From the NCBI RefSeq assembly GCF_002799155.1, contig NZ_NERD01000002.1:1984001-2048000 (forward strand): a stretch of DNA of 64,000 nt, given 5' to 3'. The notes under the pieces were generated by a model. The model saw only the letters and a program-made list of their open reading frames with translations, ran no database searches and was not told where the DNA came from. This DNA is from Stenotrophomonas maltophilia (lineage in GTDB: Bacteria > Pseudomonadota > Gammaproteobacteria > Xanthomonadales > Xanthomonadaceae). A program made the position numbers and the translations under genes. Within the stretch, counting starts at the first letter, position 1. Every line of letters begins with the position of its first letter. Shown here in pieces: positions 34,707 through 43,367 of the stretch.

Positions 34707-35220
34707 CGGTGTTGCTCCAGTAATGGGCCAGGACCGCATCGGTCCAGGCCTCGATGGCCGCGGCATGGCGTTCGCCGTGCGGCATCTGTTCGATCTCCAG
34801 CGGCGGGTAGTCGCTGCGGAAGTAGCGGATCAGGCGGTGCACGGCACCGCAGTAGTACTCCTGCCCCCACTGCGTCTCGCCGGTTCCGAACACCGCCAGC
34901 TGCCGTGGCCGCTCGCCACGCTCGGCGATGCCGGCCACCCACGCCTTCATTTCTGCCGGCGTGCGGCCGGCGTTGTCGGTCCAGCAGCCCAGCAGCACCA
35001 GGTCGGCCTCATCGGCCGCCAGCGGCGGTGCCTGGCGCAGGTCGTCGGCCTCCTGCCAGTGCACGGCATGCCCCGCAGCGCGGCAACGCTCGGCAATCTG
35101 CCGGCCGAGCTCGCGGGTGTTGCCACTCAGCGAGGCCACCACCAGCAGGATGCTCAGCGCCGCGCCGGGCTCAGAGGTCGTCGAAGCCGTTGTCGACGTT
35201 GGTCTTCTTGTAACTTGCAT
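34678..35220 (-). CDS. Flavodoxin-fold protein linked to ribonucleotide reductase
   Basis: 180 residues if the ATG at 35220 is used, which overlaps nrdB by 50 bases; the first about 23 residues would be unstructured. The FMN phosphate loop is ASLSGNTRELG, a second loop is GCWTDNAGRTP, and FGTGETQWGQEYYCGAVH resembles the 90s loop of flavodoxins and NrdI. NrdI activates Mn-loaded NrdF in class Ib enzymes; here a flavodoxin is coupled to class Ia nrdAB. No in-frame ATG fits after the nrdB stop, so a rare start there is possible. Confidence 0.85.
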   Translation of the reverse strand: MQVTRRPTSTTASTTSEPGAALSILLVVASLSGNTRELGRQIAERCRAAGHAVHWQEADDLRQAPPLAADEADLVLLGCWTDNAGRTPAEMKAWVAGIAERGERPRQLAVFGTGETQWGQEYYCGAVHRLIRYFRSDYPPLEIEQMPHGERHAAAIEAWTDAVLAHYWSNTDADHRRHHA

Positions 35221-36211
35221 TGCGCATCTCGAAGAAGTCGGTCTTGGTCTCGGTGAAGTTGTCGGCGTAGGCCTTGATCCACGGCATCACGTTGTCGGTG
35301 GTGTCGCTGTACAGGCGCTCGATGCCGAGCATGCCGGCCATCTTGTTGGCGCGGTACTTCACGTAGCGTGTCATTTCCTCCACATCGATGCCGTCGATGC
35401 CGTCCAGCACTTCCGATGACCACTCGGTCTCCAGTTCGATGGCGTGCTCGAACGCCTGGTGCACATAGGCGGTCAGCTCGTTGGTCTGCAGTTCCGGGTT
35501 CTCGCCGATGATGGCGCGGATCAGCTCGCTGATGAACTTGGTATGGGCCAGCTCGTCGCGGTTGATGAAGCTGATGATCTTGCCGGTGCCGGTCATGCGG
35601 TTCTGCCGCACCATGTTGTAGAAGTACGCAAACCCGGAATAGAAGTTGATGCCCTCCAGGATCGAGGACTGGATAAGCGACTTCAGCAGGGTCTCGGCGG
35701 TCTTCTCGCGCATGAAGTCGTCATACGCGCCCATGATCGGTGCGTTGCGCTTGATGATGGTCGGATGGGTACGCGCCAGTTCAAACACCCGGTTCTGGTT
35801 CGGCAGGTCGGTGATCGAGGCCAGCACGTAGCTGTAGCTTTCGTTGTGGATCACTTCCTGCTGGCCGATGATCGCCGCGTTGGCATGCGCGGCCGGGTCG
35901 GTGATGTACTCCGCCACGTTGTAGATGAACCGCGTCTGCGGCGAATCGAGCGTGGCGAGCAGGCCGATGATCGAGTCGTACGCGTTCTTTTCGCGCGCGT
36001 TGAGCTCGCCGTACTGGCGGGCATCAAGCTTCATGTCGACCTCGTCGGGAATCCAGAAGTTGGTCGACAGCTCCTTGTAGGCCCGATAGAACGACGGGTA
36101 TGGGATGTCGTTCCAGTTGAGGATGCCGCTGGTGCGGCCGTTGATGATGCCGGTGCTGCGGTTGGGATGGCGCGGTTCGAGGATCTTGATGCGGTCGAGG
36201 GGGGTTGCCAT
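35171..36211 (-). CDS. nrdB: Ribonucleotide reductase beta subunit
   Basis: 346 residues. Dimetal ligands are seen in EVIHNESYSYVL (Glu, His) and FINRDELAHTKF (Glu, His); the Tyr four residues after the first His is the expected radical site, so it is a Tyr-radical enzyme, not class Ic. It makes the radical for NrdA in deoxynucleotide synthesis. It lies 72 bases after nrdA, with a SMAG palindrome in the gap. The 3' end overlaps the flavodoxin gene. Confidence 0.95.
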   Translation of the reverse strand: MATPLDRIKILEPRHPNRSTGIINGRTSGILNWNDIPYPSFYRAYKELSTNFWIPDEVDMKLDARQYGELNAREKNAYDSIIGLLATLDSPQTRFIYNVAEYITDPAAHANAAIIGQQEVIHNESYSYVLASITDLPNQNRVFELARTHPTIIKRNAPIMGAYDDFMREKTAETLLKSLIQSSILEGINFYSGFAYFYNMVRQNRMTGTGKIISFINRDELAHTKFISELIRAIIGENPELQTNELTAYVHQAFEHAIELETEWSSEVLDGIDGIDVEEMTRYVKYRANKMAGMLGIERLYSDTTDNVMPWIKAYADNFTETKTDFFEMRNASYKKTNVDNGFDDL

Positions 36212-36244
36212 GGGTTTCTGCCTTCGTTCTCTTTCTATCGTGTT

Positions 36245-36267
36245 GCCGGCCAGCGGCCGGCACTACC
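36245..36267. repeat. SMAG palindrome between nrdA and nrdB
   Basis: GCCGGCCAGCGGCCGGC followed by ACTACC. Being inside the operon, it may lower nrdB relative to nrdA or protect the upstream mRNA. Confidence 0.75.
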
Positions 36268-36282
36268 GTGGGTCAGCGGAGG

Positions 36283-38646
36283 TCAGCTGGAGCACCACTC
36301 GCATTCGCTGATGTCGATGTCGTTGGAGCGCACGTAGTAGGTGGTCTTCAGGCCCTCGCGCCAGGCACTCAGGTGCAGCTCCAGCAACGTGCTGGCGCGG
36401 ATGGTGCTGGGCACGTACAGGTTGAAGCTGATCGACTGGTCGACATGGCGCTGGCGGCGGGCGTTCTGGCGCACGCTGGCGAACTGGTCGACCTTGTAGG
36501 CGCCCTTCTCGTAGTACGGCCAGGTTTCCAGCGACAGCCCCGGTGCTGCCACCGGCCGCCGGAAGTCCTTCTTTTCCTCGTAGTAGAACGCGCTGTAGAT
36601 CGGGTCGATCGAGGCAGTGGAACCGGCAATCTGCGCGGTGCTCATGTTCGGCGCGACCGCCAGCAGCCAACCGTTGCGCAGGCCGTGCGTGGCGACCTCG
36701 CGGGCCAGGCTCTCCCAGGCCGCGCCGCTGTAGTCGCGATCACTGAAGTAGCGCCCGCTGTGCCAATCGCTGCCGGCGAACATCGGGTAGCTCCCTTTCT
36801 CCTTCGCCAGCTGCGCGCTGGCCTGGATGGTCAGGAAATTGATGCGCTCGTACAGGCGGTCGGCCAGCTGTTCGGCATCCGGCGATTCCCACTGGATCGC
36901 CTGCTGCGCCAGCAGGTGGTGCCAGCCGAAGGTGCCCAGGCCGATGGCGCGGTACTTGCGGTTGGTGATCGTGGCCTGCGGCACCGGCAGTGCATTGAGG
37001 TCGATCACGTTGTCGAGCATGCGCACCTGGATCGGGATCAGGCGCTCCAGCACGTCGGTGGCCAGCAGGTCATCCGGTGCACTGATCGCCCGGCCGAGAT
37101 TGATCGAGGACAGGTTGCAGACCACGAAGTCACCGGCGCGGCGCGTAGTAACGATCTGGTCGCCGCTGACGATCTCCTGGATCATCCGCGTCGGGCTCAT
37201 GTTCTGCAGGATCTCGGTGCACAGGTTGCTGGAATAGATCATGCCCGCGTGCTTGTTCGGGTTCCGCCGGTTGACCTCGTCGCGGTAGAACAGGAACGGG
37301 TTGCCGGTCTCCAGCTGGCTGAGCATGATCCGCTTGAACAGATCGATGGCCTTCACCGTGCGTCGGCTGATGCGCTCGTCGGCCACCAGCTCGGCATAGC
37401 GGTCGCGGAAACTGCCCGAACCACGCTTCTCGTCGTAGAAGTCCTGCAGGTACCAGCCCTTGGCCTGCTTCACCTCGTGCGGATCGAACAGGTACCAGTC
37501 GGCACGGCGCTCGACCGCTTCCATGAACAGGTCCGGCACGCACACCGAGGTGAACACATCGTGCGCGCGCAGGCGCTGGTCACCGTTGTTGAGGCGCAGG
37601 TCCATGAAGGCCTCGATGTCGCGATGCCAGATGTCCAGGTACACCGCCACCGCGCCCTTGCGCTGGCCGAGCTGGTCGACCGATACCGCGGTGTTGTTGA
37701 GCTGCTTGATCCACGGCACCACGCCACCGGAGGAATTGGGCACGCCACGGATCGGCGCGCCGCTGCTGCGCACGTAACCGAGGTAGGCCCCGACGCCGCC
37801 GCCGTGCTTGGACACGCGGGCGATATCGGTATTGGAGTCGTAGATACCCTGCAGGCTGTCATCCACCGTGTCGATGAAGCAGCTGGACAACTGGCCGCCG
37901 ACCTTGCCCGCATTGGCCAGGGTGGGCGTGGCCACGGTCATGTACAGGTTGGACAGCGCCCAGTAGGCTTCGCCGACCAGCTGCATGCGCCGCTCGCGCG
38001 GCTTTTCCTCCTGCATCAGGTACAGCGCGATGGTCAGCCAGCGCTCCTGCGGCAGTTCGTAGACCTCGCGGCTGCGGTCGCTGGCCAGGTAGCGCGTGGC
38101 CAGCAGGTACAGGCCGTTGTAGGCGAACAGGCGGTCGCGATCCGGATCAATCATCTCACCGGCCTGCTGCAGCTCTTCCTTGGAATAGCAGCGCAGGATG
38201 TCGTTGCTGTAGATGCCGCGGTCAGCCAGGCTTTCCTGCAGGCCCACGTAGGAGCCGTACTTCAGGCTCACATCGTAGAAACGGTTGCGGCTGGCACGCT
38301 TGTACAGGCGGCGCAGGTAGATGCGCGCGGCAAACTGCTCCCACTCCGGCGCGACCAGGTCCACGCGTGATTCGGCCTCACGGATCAGCAGATCGACCAG
38401 ATCGTCGGCGCTGATGCTCGGCTTGCGCTCGACCATCGCCTGCACCACGCGGCGGTAGTCGCTCACATCCAGCTGCGGGAACTCGGCATGCACCGCATCG
38501 ATGCTGCGCTGCAGGCGCTCGGCGTCGAACGGCAGGCGGCGGTTGCCGGCTTCCTTGGTGATCCAGGTCGGCACGCGCTCGCCACCAGCGAGCAAAGCGT
38601 CGCCGGCGCCGGCCAGATCGGCCGCGCGGTAGGTGTTGTCGGTCAT
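36283..38646 (-). CDS. nrdA: Ribonucleotide reductase alpha subunit
   Basis: 787 residues. An ATP-cone lies at about 25-115 (TKEAGNRRLPFDAERLQRSI), giving allosteric dATP control. The active-site Cys are visible in LSSCFIDTVDD, SSNLCTEILQ (thiyl-radical Cys with its Glu) and FVVCNLSSINL; the C-terminal relay is SECEWCSS (CxxC). Start ATG 38646; the open frame continues upstream to 39027 but is not family-like. The gene leads the nrd operon, with a NrdR box pair about 270-317 bases upstream. Confidence 0.97.
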   Translation of the reverse strand: MTDNTYRAADLAGAGDALLAGGERVPTWITKEAGNRRLPFDAERLQRSIDAVHAEFPQLDVSDYRRVVQAMVERKPSISADDLVDLLIREAESRVDLVAPEWEQFAARIYLRRLYKRASRNRFYDVSLKYGSYVGLQESLADRGIYSNDILRCYSKEELQQAGEMIDPDRDRLFAYNGLYLLATRYLASDRSREVYELPQERWLTIALYLMQEEKPRERRMQLVGEAYWALSNLYMTVATPTLANAGKVGGQLSSCFIDTVDDSLQGIYDSNTDIARVSKHGGGVGAYLGYVRSSGAPIRGVPNSSGGVVPWIKQLNNTAVSVDQLGQRKGAVAVYLDIWHRDIEAFMDLRLNNGDQRLRAHDVFTSVCVPDLFMEAVERRADWYLFDPHEVKQAKGWYLQDFYDEKRGSGSFRDRYAELVADERISRRTVKAIDLFKRIMLSQLETGNPFLFYRDEVNRRNPNKHAGMIYSSNLCTEILQNMSPTRMIQEIVSGDQIVTTRRAGDFVVCNLSSINLGRAISAPDDLLATDVLERLIPIQVRMLDNVIDLNALPVPQATITNRKYRAIGLGTFGWHHLLAQQAIQWESPDAEQLADRLYERINFLTIQASAQLAKEKGSYPMFAGSDWHSGRYFSDRDYSGAAWESLAREVATHGLRNGWLLAVAPNMSTAQIAGSTASIDPIYSAFYYEEKKDFRRPVAAPGLSLETWPYYEKGAYKVDQFASVRQNARRQRHVDQSISFNLYVPSTIRASTLLELHLSAWREGLKTTYYVRSNDIDISECEWCSS

Positions 38647-39078
38647 GGTCCTGCGTCTCCAGGCTCGCACGCACGGTGGCGTCGATGCCGTGGCAGCCCT
38701 GCACGCGATACCGGCGCACGGGGCGATCGGGGTGGGATGCCAAAGCGCGGGAACATCAGGTCGTCGGCATGCGCCTGCGCCTGCGGCCGGTATCCGGGCC
38801 GTGGGGGCGACCTGTGTCCGCACGATGGCGGCCGCGTCGACACGGCAAGCCTTCAGGGGCGGGCCGCGGGACGTTTGCTGCATGTCCGGCGGCGGCGGCT
38901 GACCGGGAGTGACGGCCACAACATAGTGGGGATGTTCCGAGTCGTCAACACAAGATGCGGTAATCACGACATGCCGCGACGATCCGTCGCAGGATGCCGT
39001 GTTGCAGCGGCGACGCCTTGTCGACATCCCCTGCGTCCCCAGTTCGATACAACTTCAACTTTCATCGGAACACCGCCC
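38647..39078. other. nrdA leader and divergent promoter region
   Basis: 432 bases between nrdA and the oxidoreductase gene. The part near 38916-38963 holds the NrdR box pair. The 270 bases from there to nrdA would be a long leader; I looked for but did not see a cobalamin-riboswitch core or strong hairpins. Confidence 0.5.
38916..38963 (-). promoter_or_regulatory. NrdR box pair
   Basis: Box A at 38916-38931 (CCACAACATAGTGGGG) and box B at 38948-38963 (ACACAAGATGCGGTAA) match 11 and 10 of 16 positions of the NrdR consensus (ACACWATATATWGTGT). Their starts are 32 bases apart, the three-turn spacing typical of NrdR operators. Confidence 0.6.
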
Positions 39079-40056
39079 ATGCGCGCTGCCCAGTACTCCT
39101 CCTTCGGCAACCCGGCCGACGTCCTTGCGATTGCCGATGCCGCCCTGCCCGAGCCCGGCCCCGGTGAGGTGCGCATCCGCACCGTGCTGGCCTCGATCCA
39201 CAACCACGATCTGCTGACCGTGCGCGGGCTGTATGGCTACAAGCCGACGCTGCCGGCGATCGGTGGCAGTGAAGCACTGGGCGTGGTCGATGCACTCGGC
39301 GACGGCGTCGACGGCCTGCAGGTTGGCCAGCGGGTGGCCGCCGCCTCGGTGCATGGCACCTGGGCCGAAGCGTTCATTGCACCGGCACGCATGGTGATTC
39401 CGATGCCGGAGGCGATCCCCGACGAAATGGCCGCACAGCTGATCGCGATGCCGCTGAGCGCGTTGATGCTGCTGGAGTTCCTGCGTGTCGAAGCGGGCCA
39501 GTGGATCGTGCAGAACACCGCCAACGGTGCCGTCGGCAAGTCGCTGGCGATGCTGGCGCGGGCGCGCGGCGTGCACGTGGCCAACTTGGTGCGCAACGCC
39601 GATGCCGTCGCGCAGCTGCAGGCACTGGGCATCGATCACGTGTTCGATACCTCGGTGGACGGCTGGAAGGATCGCGTGCGCGCCGCCACTGGCGAAGCGC
39701 AGGCGGCGGCCGCAGTGGATTCGATCGGCGGTGATGCCAGTGGTGATCTGGTCGACCTGCTCGGTCACCACGGCACCCTGGTGTCGTTCGGGGTGATGAG
39801 CGGCGAGCCGATGCGCATTCCCGCCGGCGGCCTGATCTACAAGGAAGCCACGGTGAAAGGCTTCTGGGGCAGCAAGGTCAGCCAGGCGATGGCGGTGGAG
39901 GACAAGCGCCGGCTGGTCGGCGAGCTGCTCAAGCGTGCGGCCGGTGGTGAACTGACACTGCCGGTGGAGCAGGTCTTTGCACTGGACGACATCGCCCAGG
40001 CGGTGAAGGCTGGTGCCGGATCGGGCCGCAACGGCAAGGTGTTGCTGCGGCCGTGA
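39079..40056 (+). CDS. Zinc-free quinone oxidoreductase-like MDR protein
   Basis: 325 residues, medium-chain dehydrogenase/reductase. A GroES-like domain (SIHNHDLLTVRGLYGY) is followed by the nucleotide-binding motif NTANGAVGKSLAML, with no structural or catalytic zinc Cys set, as in NADPH:quinone reductase and enoyl-reductase-like members. Substrate unknown. ATG 39079; divergent from nrdA. Confidence 0.85.
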   Translation: MRAAQYSSFGNPADVLAIADAALPEPGPGEVRIRTVLASIHNHDLLTVRGLYGYKPTLPAIGGSEALGVVDALGDGVDGLQVGQRVAAASVHGTWAEAFIAPARMVIPMPEAIPDEMAAQLIAMPLSALMLLEFLRVEAGQWIVQNTANGAVGKSLAMLARARGVHVANLVRNADAVAQLQALGIDHVFDTSVDGWKDRVRAATGEAQAAAAVDSIGGDASGDLVDLLGHHGTLVSFGVMSGEPMRIPAGGLIYKEATVKGFWGSKVSQAMAVEDKRRLVGELLKRAAGGELTLPVEQVFALDDIAQAVKAGAGSGRNGKVLLRP

Positions 40057-40069
40057 TGGCCGGGCAACC

Positions 40070-40108
40070 GGGGTCAGATCCCTTTGCGTTGGAAAGGAGC
40101 TGACCCCC
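40070..40108. repeat. GGGTC...AAAGG palindrome, copy 3
   Basis: GGGGTCAGATCCCTTTGC ... GGAAAGGAGCTGACCCC, same family as 29352 and 34331, at a convergent 3' junction. Confidence 0.7.
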
Positions 40109-40115
40109 GGGAGGA

Positions 40116-40136
40116 GTGCGGACCAACGGTCCGCAC
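40116..40136. terminator. Hairpin between convergent genes
   Basis: GTGCGGACC-AAC-GGTCCGCAC, perfect 9-base arms, between the oxidoreductase and betT stops. Confidence 0.7.
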
Positions 40137-40144
40137 CCACCGAA

Positions 40145-42124
40145 TCAGCGGCTCAGGTGCAGGAACTGCAGGTGCCGTTCGTACTGGCTGATGATGTCGT
40201 TGATGATCTGCTTGCGGCTGTAGCCCACCAGATCGTAGTCCTGGCTGCCTTCGTACAGATGCACTTCGGCGCGGTAGTAGCGCTGGTTGCGCAGCTGCTG
40301 TGCGGCGAACGACGGGGTCAGATAGCCACTGAGGATTACCCGGTACTGGAAATCCTGCTGCTCGCCGTGATTCACCGACAGCTCCATGTCACCGGCCTCG
40401 AAGCGCGTCGCCACATCCCAACCCTGCCCTCGCAGCTGCTCGGCCACCGCCTCCATCGCCGGCTTCACGGTGTCGTCCATGAAGCGGTAGACCTGGTCGC
40501 GCACCGGGAAGTGCATGGCCTGGCTCAGGCGCTGGCGCCAGCCCTGGTGGTGGCGGTCATCGCCGATCAGCGGCGAAGGCCGGTATTGCTGCGCGCGTTT
40601 GCGATGCGACTCATCGCTGAAGGCGCGGGTCAGGCCCCACATCATCAGCAACAGCACCGCCGAGAACGGCAGCGACGCCAGCACCACTGCCGATTTCAAT
40701 GCATCGATGCTGCCGGCCAGCAGCAGACCAGCGGTCAGCACCGCGATCACCGTGCCCCAGAACACACGCAGCCAGCGCGGGCCATCGTCCTCCGGCGCAC
40801 CGCCGTGCGAGGACAGCGTGGACAACACCACCGCCCCCGAATCCGCCGACGTCACGAAGAAGATGAAGCTGACCAGCACCGTCACCGCGATCACCGTGCG
40901 GCTCCACGGATAACCATCCAGCAGTGCATACAGCACGGTCGGTGGGTCATCCACCGCCAGCTGCGCCAATTGCTGCTGGCCGTGGTGCAGCACCTGGTCC
41001 AGCGCGCTGTTGCCGAAGATCGACAACCACGCCAGGGTGAAGCCGAGCGGGATCAGCAGCACGCCGAACACGAACTCGCGGATGGTGCGGCCACGCGAAA
41101 TGCGCGCGATGAACAGGCCGACGAACGGCGCCCAGCCGATCCACCAGGCCCAGTAGAACACCGTCCAGCCACCCAGCCATTCCGGCCGGCCGCCATAGGC
41201 ATACACGTCGAAACTCTTGCCGACCACGCTGCCCAGGTAGTCGCCCAGGTTCTGCATCAGCGTGCTCAGCAGGTACTGGGTCGGCCCTGCGCAGAGCATG
41301 AACAGCACCAGCGCGATCGCCAGCAGCATGTTGATGTTGGCCATCCAGCGCACGCCCTTCTCCACGCCGGAGACGGCCACGGCCACCGCCGCGCCCATCA
41401 TGCTGACCACCAGGATGATCTGCACCAGGTTGGAGTGCGGGATGTTGAACAGGTGCGACAAGCCGGCGTTGAGGTGCAGCACGCCGAAGCCCATGTCGGC
41501 GCCGATGCCGAACACGGTGGCGACAATGCCCAGCGCGTCCACGGTGTAGCCGATCGGGCCATTGATGCGCTTGCCGATCAGCGGGTACAGCGCCGAGCGC
41601 AGCGCCAGCGGCAGGTTGTGGCGGTAGGCGAAGTAGGCCATCGCCATCGCCGCCAGCGCGAACACCCCCCAGCCATGCAGGCCCCAGTGCAGGAACAGCA
41701 GCTGCATGGCCTGGCGCGCACCGGCTTCACCGGCCGCCGGATCGCCCTGCGGCGGCTGCAGGTAATGGGTCAGCGGTTCGGAGACGCAGAAGAAGAACAG
41801 CGTAATGCTGATGCCTGCGGCGAACAGCATGCCGGCCCAGGAAAGGTAGCTGAACTCCGGCTCGTCATGGTCGGCACCAAGCTTGATGCCACCGTACTTG
41901 GACAGCGCCACGCCGACCACGAACACCAGGTACAGGGTCATCGCCAGCAGGTAGTACCAGCCGACATTGAGGGCGGCCCAGTCCTGCGCCTTGACCAGAA
42001 GGCGGCCCGCACCGAGCGGGAACAGGCTGACGAACAGCGCGAACGCCACGACAATGATCGCCGCGAAGGCGAACACAGGCCGAAGGGTGCGCACCGGGGA
42101 TTGTTGCGGCTCCAATGCTTCCAT
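40145..42124 (-). CDS. betT: BCCT transporter, choline/betaine type
   Basis: 659 residues. Twelve membrane helices carry the BCCT aromatic motif (WTVFYWAWWIGWAPFVGLFI) and FGIGADMGFGVLHL. A C-terminal cytoplasmic region of about 150 residues (from about 510), as in BetT, likely senses osmotic change. It should import choline or glycine betaine with protons or sodium. No betA, betB or betI is nearby. A terminator for the preceding VOC gene lies upstream. Confidence 0.9.
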   Translation of the reverse strand: MEALEPQQSPVRTLRPVFAFAAIIVVAFALFVSLFPLGAGRLLVKAQDWAALNVGWYYLLAMTLYLVFVVGVALSKYGGIKLGADHDEPEFSYLSWAGMLFAAGISITLFFFCVSEPLTHYLQPPQGDPAAGEAGARQAMQLLFLHWGLHGWGVFALAAMAMAYFAYRHNLPLALRSALYPLIGKRINGPIGYTVDALGIVATVFGIGADMGFGVLHLNAGLSHLFNIPHSNLVQIILVVSMMGAAVAVAVSGVEKGVRWMANINMLLAIALVLFMLCAGPTQYLLSTLMQNLGDYLGSVVGKSFDVYAYGGRPEWLGGWTVFYWAWWIGWAPFVGLFIARISRGRTIREFVFGVLLIPLGFTLAWLSIFGNSALDQVLHHGQQQLAQLAVDDPPTVLYALLDGYPWSRTVIAVTVLVSFIFFVTSADSGAVVLSTLSSHGGAPEDDGPRWLRVFWGTVIAVLTAGLLLAGSIDALKSAVVLASLPFSAVLLLMMWGLTRAFSDESHRKRAQQYRPSPLIGDDRHHQGWRQRLSQAMHFPVRDQVYRFMDDTVKPAMEAVAEQLRGQGWDVATRFEAGDMELSVNHGEQQDFQYRVILSGYLTPSFAAQQLRNQRYYRAEVHLYEGSQDYDLVGYSRKQIINDIISQYERHLQFLHLSR

Positions 42125-42199
42125 GGGGCGGCGTTCTCCGGCAGATCAAAGGGTTAGCCGACCGATTCTGGCTGAACCGCAGTGGACAGAGCATGAAGT

Positions 42200-42223
42200 T
42201 GCGGCCTGCTGTCGCAGGCCGCA
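42200..42223. terminator. Hairpin after the VOC gene
   Basis: TGCGGCCTGC-TGTC-GCAGGCCGCA, perfect 10-base arms, between the VOC stop and the betT start. No clear T-tract. Confidence 0.65.
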
Positions 42224-42317
42224 CTGGTGATTCCGTGTTATCACGCGCGCGCCGGCGCGTGCCTGCGAGCACAGCCGCGCGGGCCGCGTGTGTCGCGGCC
42301 ACGCGCGTATTGGCCAA

Positions 42318-42698
42318 TCACGACATTACGTGCACCGCGCACAGCTTGTTGCCATCCGGATCGCGCAGGTAGGCCAGGAACAGCTGGCGCCCGGCCATGG
42401 TGCGGATACCGGCCGGGTCTTCGATGGCGGTGCCGCCATGGGCCACGCCCGCATCCTGCCAGCCACGCACGGCCTCGGCGCTGTCGAGGGTGAAGCCGAT
42501 GGTGCCACCGTTGGCATGGCACGCCGGCTGCCCATCGATCGGTGCAGTGACGATGAACATGCGGCCATCCTTGAAGTACACCAGCCGACCCTTGTCATCG
42601 AAGACACCCGCACGGGCGCCCAGAGTTGTGAACAGGGCATCGTAGAAGCGATGCGCGGCGTCCATGTCGTTGGTTCCAACAGTGATGTGGCTGAACAT
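42318..42698 (-). CDS. VOC family protein
   Basis: 126 residues, vicinal-oxygen-chelate fold. The opening MFSHITVGTNDMDAAHRFYD, the central RMFIVTAPI strand, and the ending FLAYLRDPDGNKLCAVH are typical. May be a glyoxalase-like or antibiotic-binding protein; metal His/Glu ligands are likely, the substrate unknown. I start at 42698; the longer frame to 42758 lacks fold features. Confidence 0.85.
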   Translation of the reverse strand: MFSHITVGTNDMDAAHRFYDALFTTLGARAGVFDDKGRLVYFKDGRMFIVTAPIDGQPACHANGGTIGFTLDSAEAVRGWQDAGVAHGGTAIEDPAGIRTMAGRQLFLAYLRDPDGNKLCAVHVMS

Positions 42699-42812
42699 GC
42701 GGGCACTCCTTGTGGAAAGCCGCAGTGTCGGCGAGCGCGGCGGGCATCGCAAATGCACGCCTTCGGCCCGCTGCTGCGTGCACAGGGTTTGTCGCGCGCC
42801 GCTCGATCACCC

Positions 42813-42834
42813 TATAATGGGAATCATTCTCATT
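42813..42834. promoter_or_regulatory. Strong Fur box overlapping a -10 element
   Basis: AATGGGAATCATTCTCATT at 42816-42834 is a near-complete Fur palindrome. It overlaps TATAAT at 42813-42818, so Fur binding would exclude RNA polymerase. It lies 8 bases before the sigma factor start. Confidence 0.85.
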
Positions 42835-42842
42835 AATGATCG

Positions 42843-43367
42843 ATGCCGATGGCCGTGCCCGCCGCCTCCAGCACTGCGCTGGCGGGGTTCTACCGCGAAC
42901 ACCATGGCTGGCTGCTCGGCTGGCTGCGCCGACGTACCCACAATGCCGACTGCGCCGCCGACCTGACCCAGGACACCTTCCTGCGATTGCTCAGCCGTCG
43001 CGTCGATCCGTCCGAACTGCGCCTGCCGCGTGCCTATCTCAGCACCATCGCGCACGCCCTGCTGGTCAACCACTGGCAGCGCGCGGACCTGGAGCGCGCC
43101 TACCTGGCCGCACTGGCTGCGCAACCGGAGCCGGTGCACCCGTCCGCGGAGGAGCGCACGCAGGCGCTGCAGCTGCTGCATGCCATCGCCGACATGCTGT
43201 CCGGCCTGGCCGAACGCCCACGCCGTGCGTTCCTGCTGGCACGACTGTCCGGCCTGGGCTATGCGGAGATCGGCCAACAGCTGGGCGTGTCCGAGCGCAT
43301 GGTCAAGAAGTACATGGCGCAGGCGATGCTGCATTGCCTGCGCCTGTCCGGCGACGCCCCGGCATGA
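42843..43367 (+). CDS. fecI: ECF sigma factor, FecI-like
   Basis: 174 residues. Region 2 (AADLTQDTFLRLLSRR, AYLSTIAHALLVNHWQR) and region 4 helix-turn-helix (YAEIGQQLGVSERMVKKYMA) match FecI-type iron-starvation sigma factors. ATG 42843 (ATG 42849 is also in frame). The stop overlaps fecR as ATGA. It should transcribe the receptor downstream when signalled. Confidence 0.92.
   Translation: MPMAVPAASSTALAGFYREHHGWLLGWLRRRTHNADCAADLTQDTFLRLLSRRVDPSELRLPRAYLSTIAHALLVNHWQRADLERAYLAALAAQPEPVHPSAEERTQALQLLHAIADMLSGLAERPRRAFLLARLSGLGYAEIGQQLGVSERMVKKYMAQAMLHCLRLSGDAPA

Noticed and set aside
38647..39027. N-terminal extension of NrdA up to 39027
   Set aside because: The extension is Arg/Pro/Ala-rich and unlike any NrdA; the ATG at 38646 gives the normal ATP-cone start.
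40013..42157. 714-residue plus-strand frame opposite betT
   Set aside because: Antisense of a membrane-protein gene, His/Gln/Arg-rich, no motifs.
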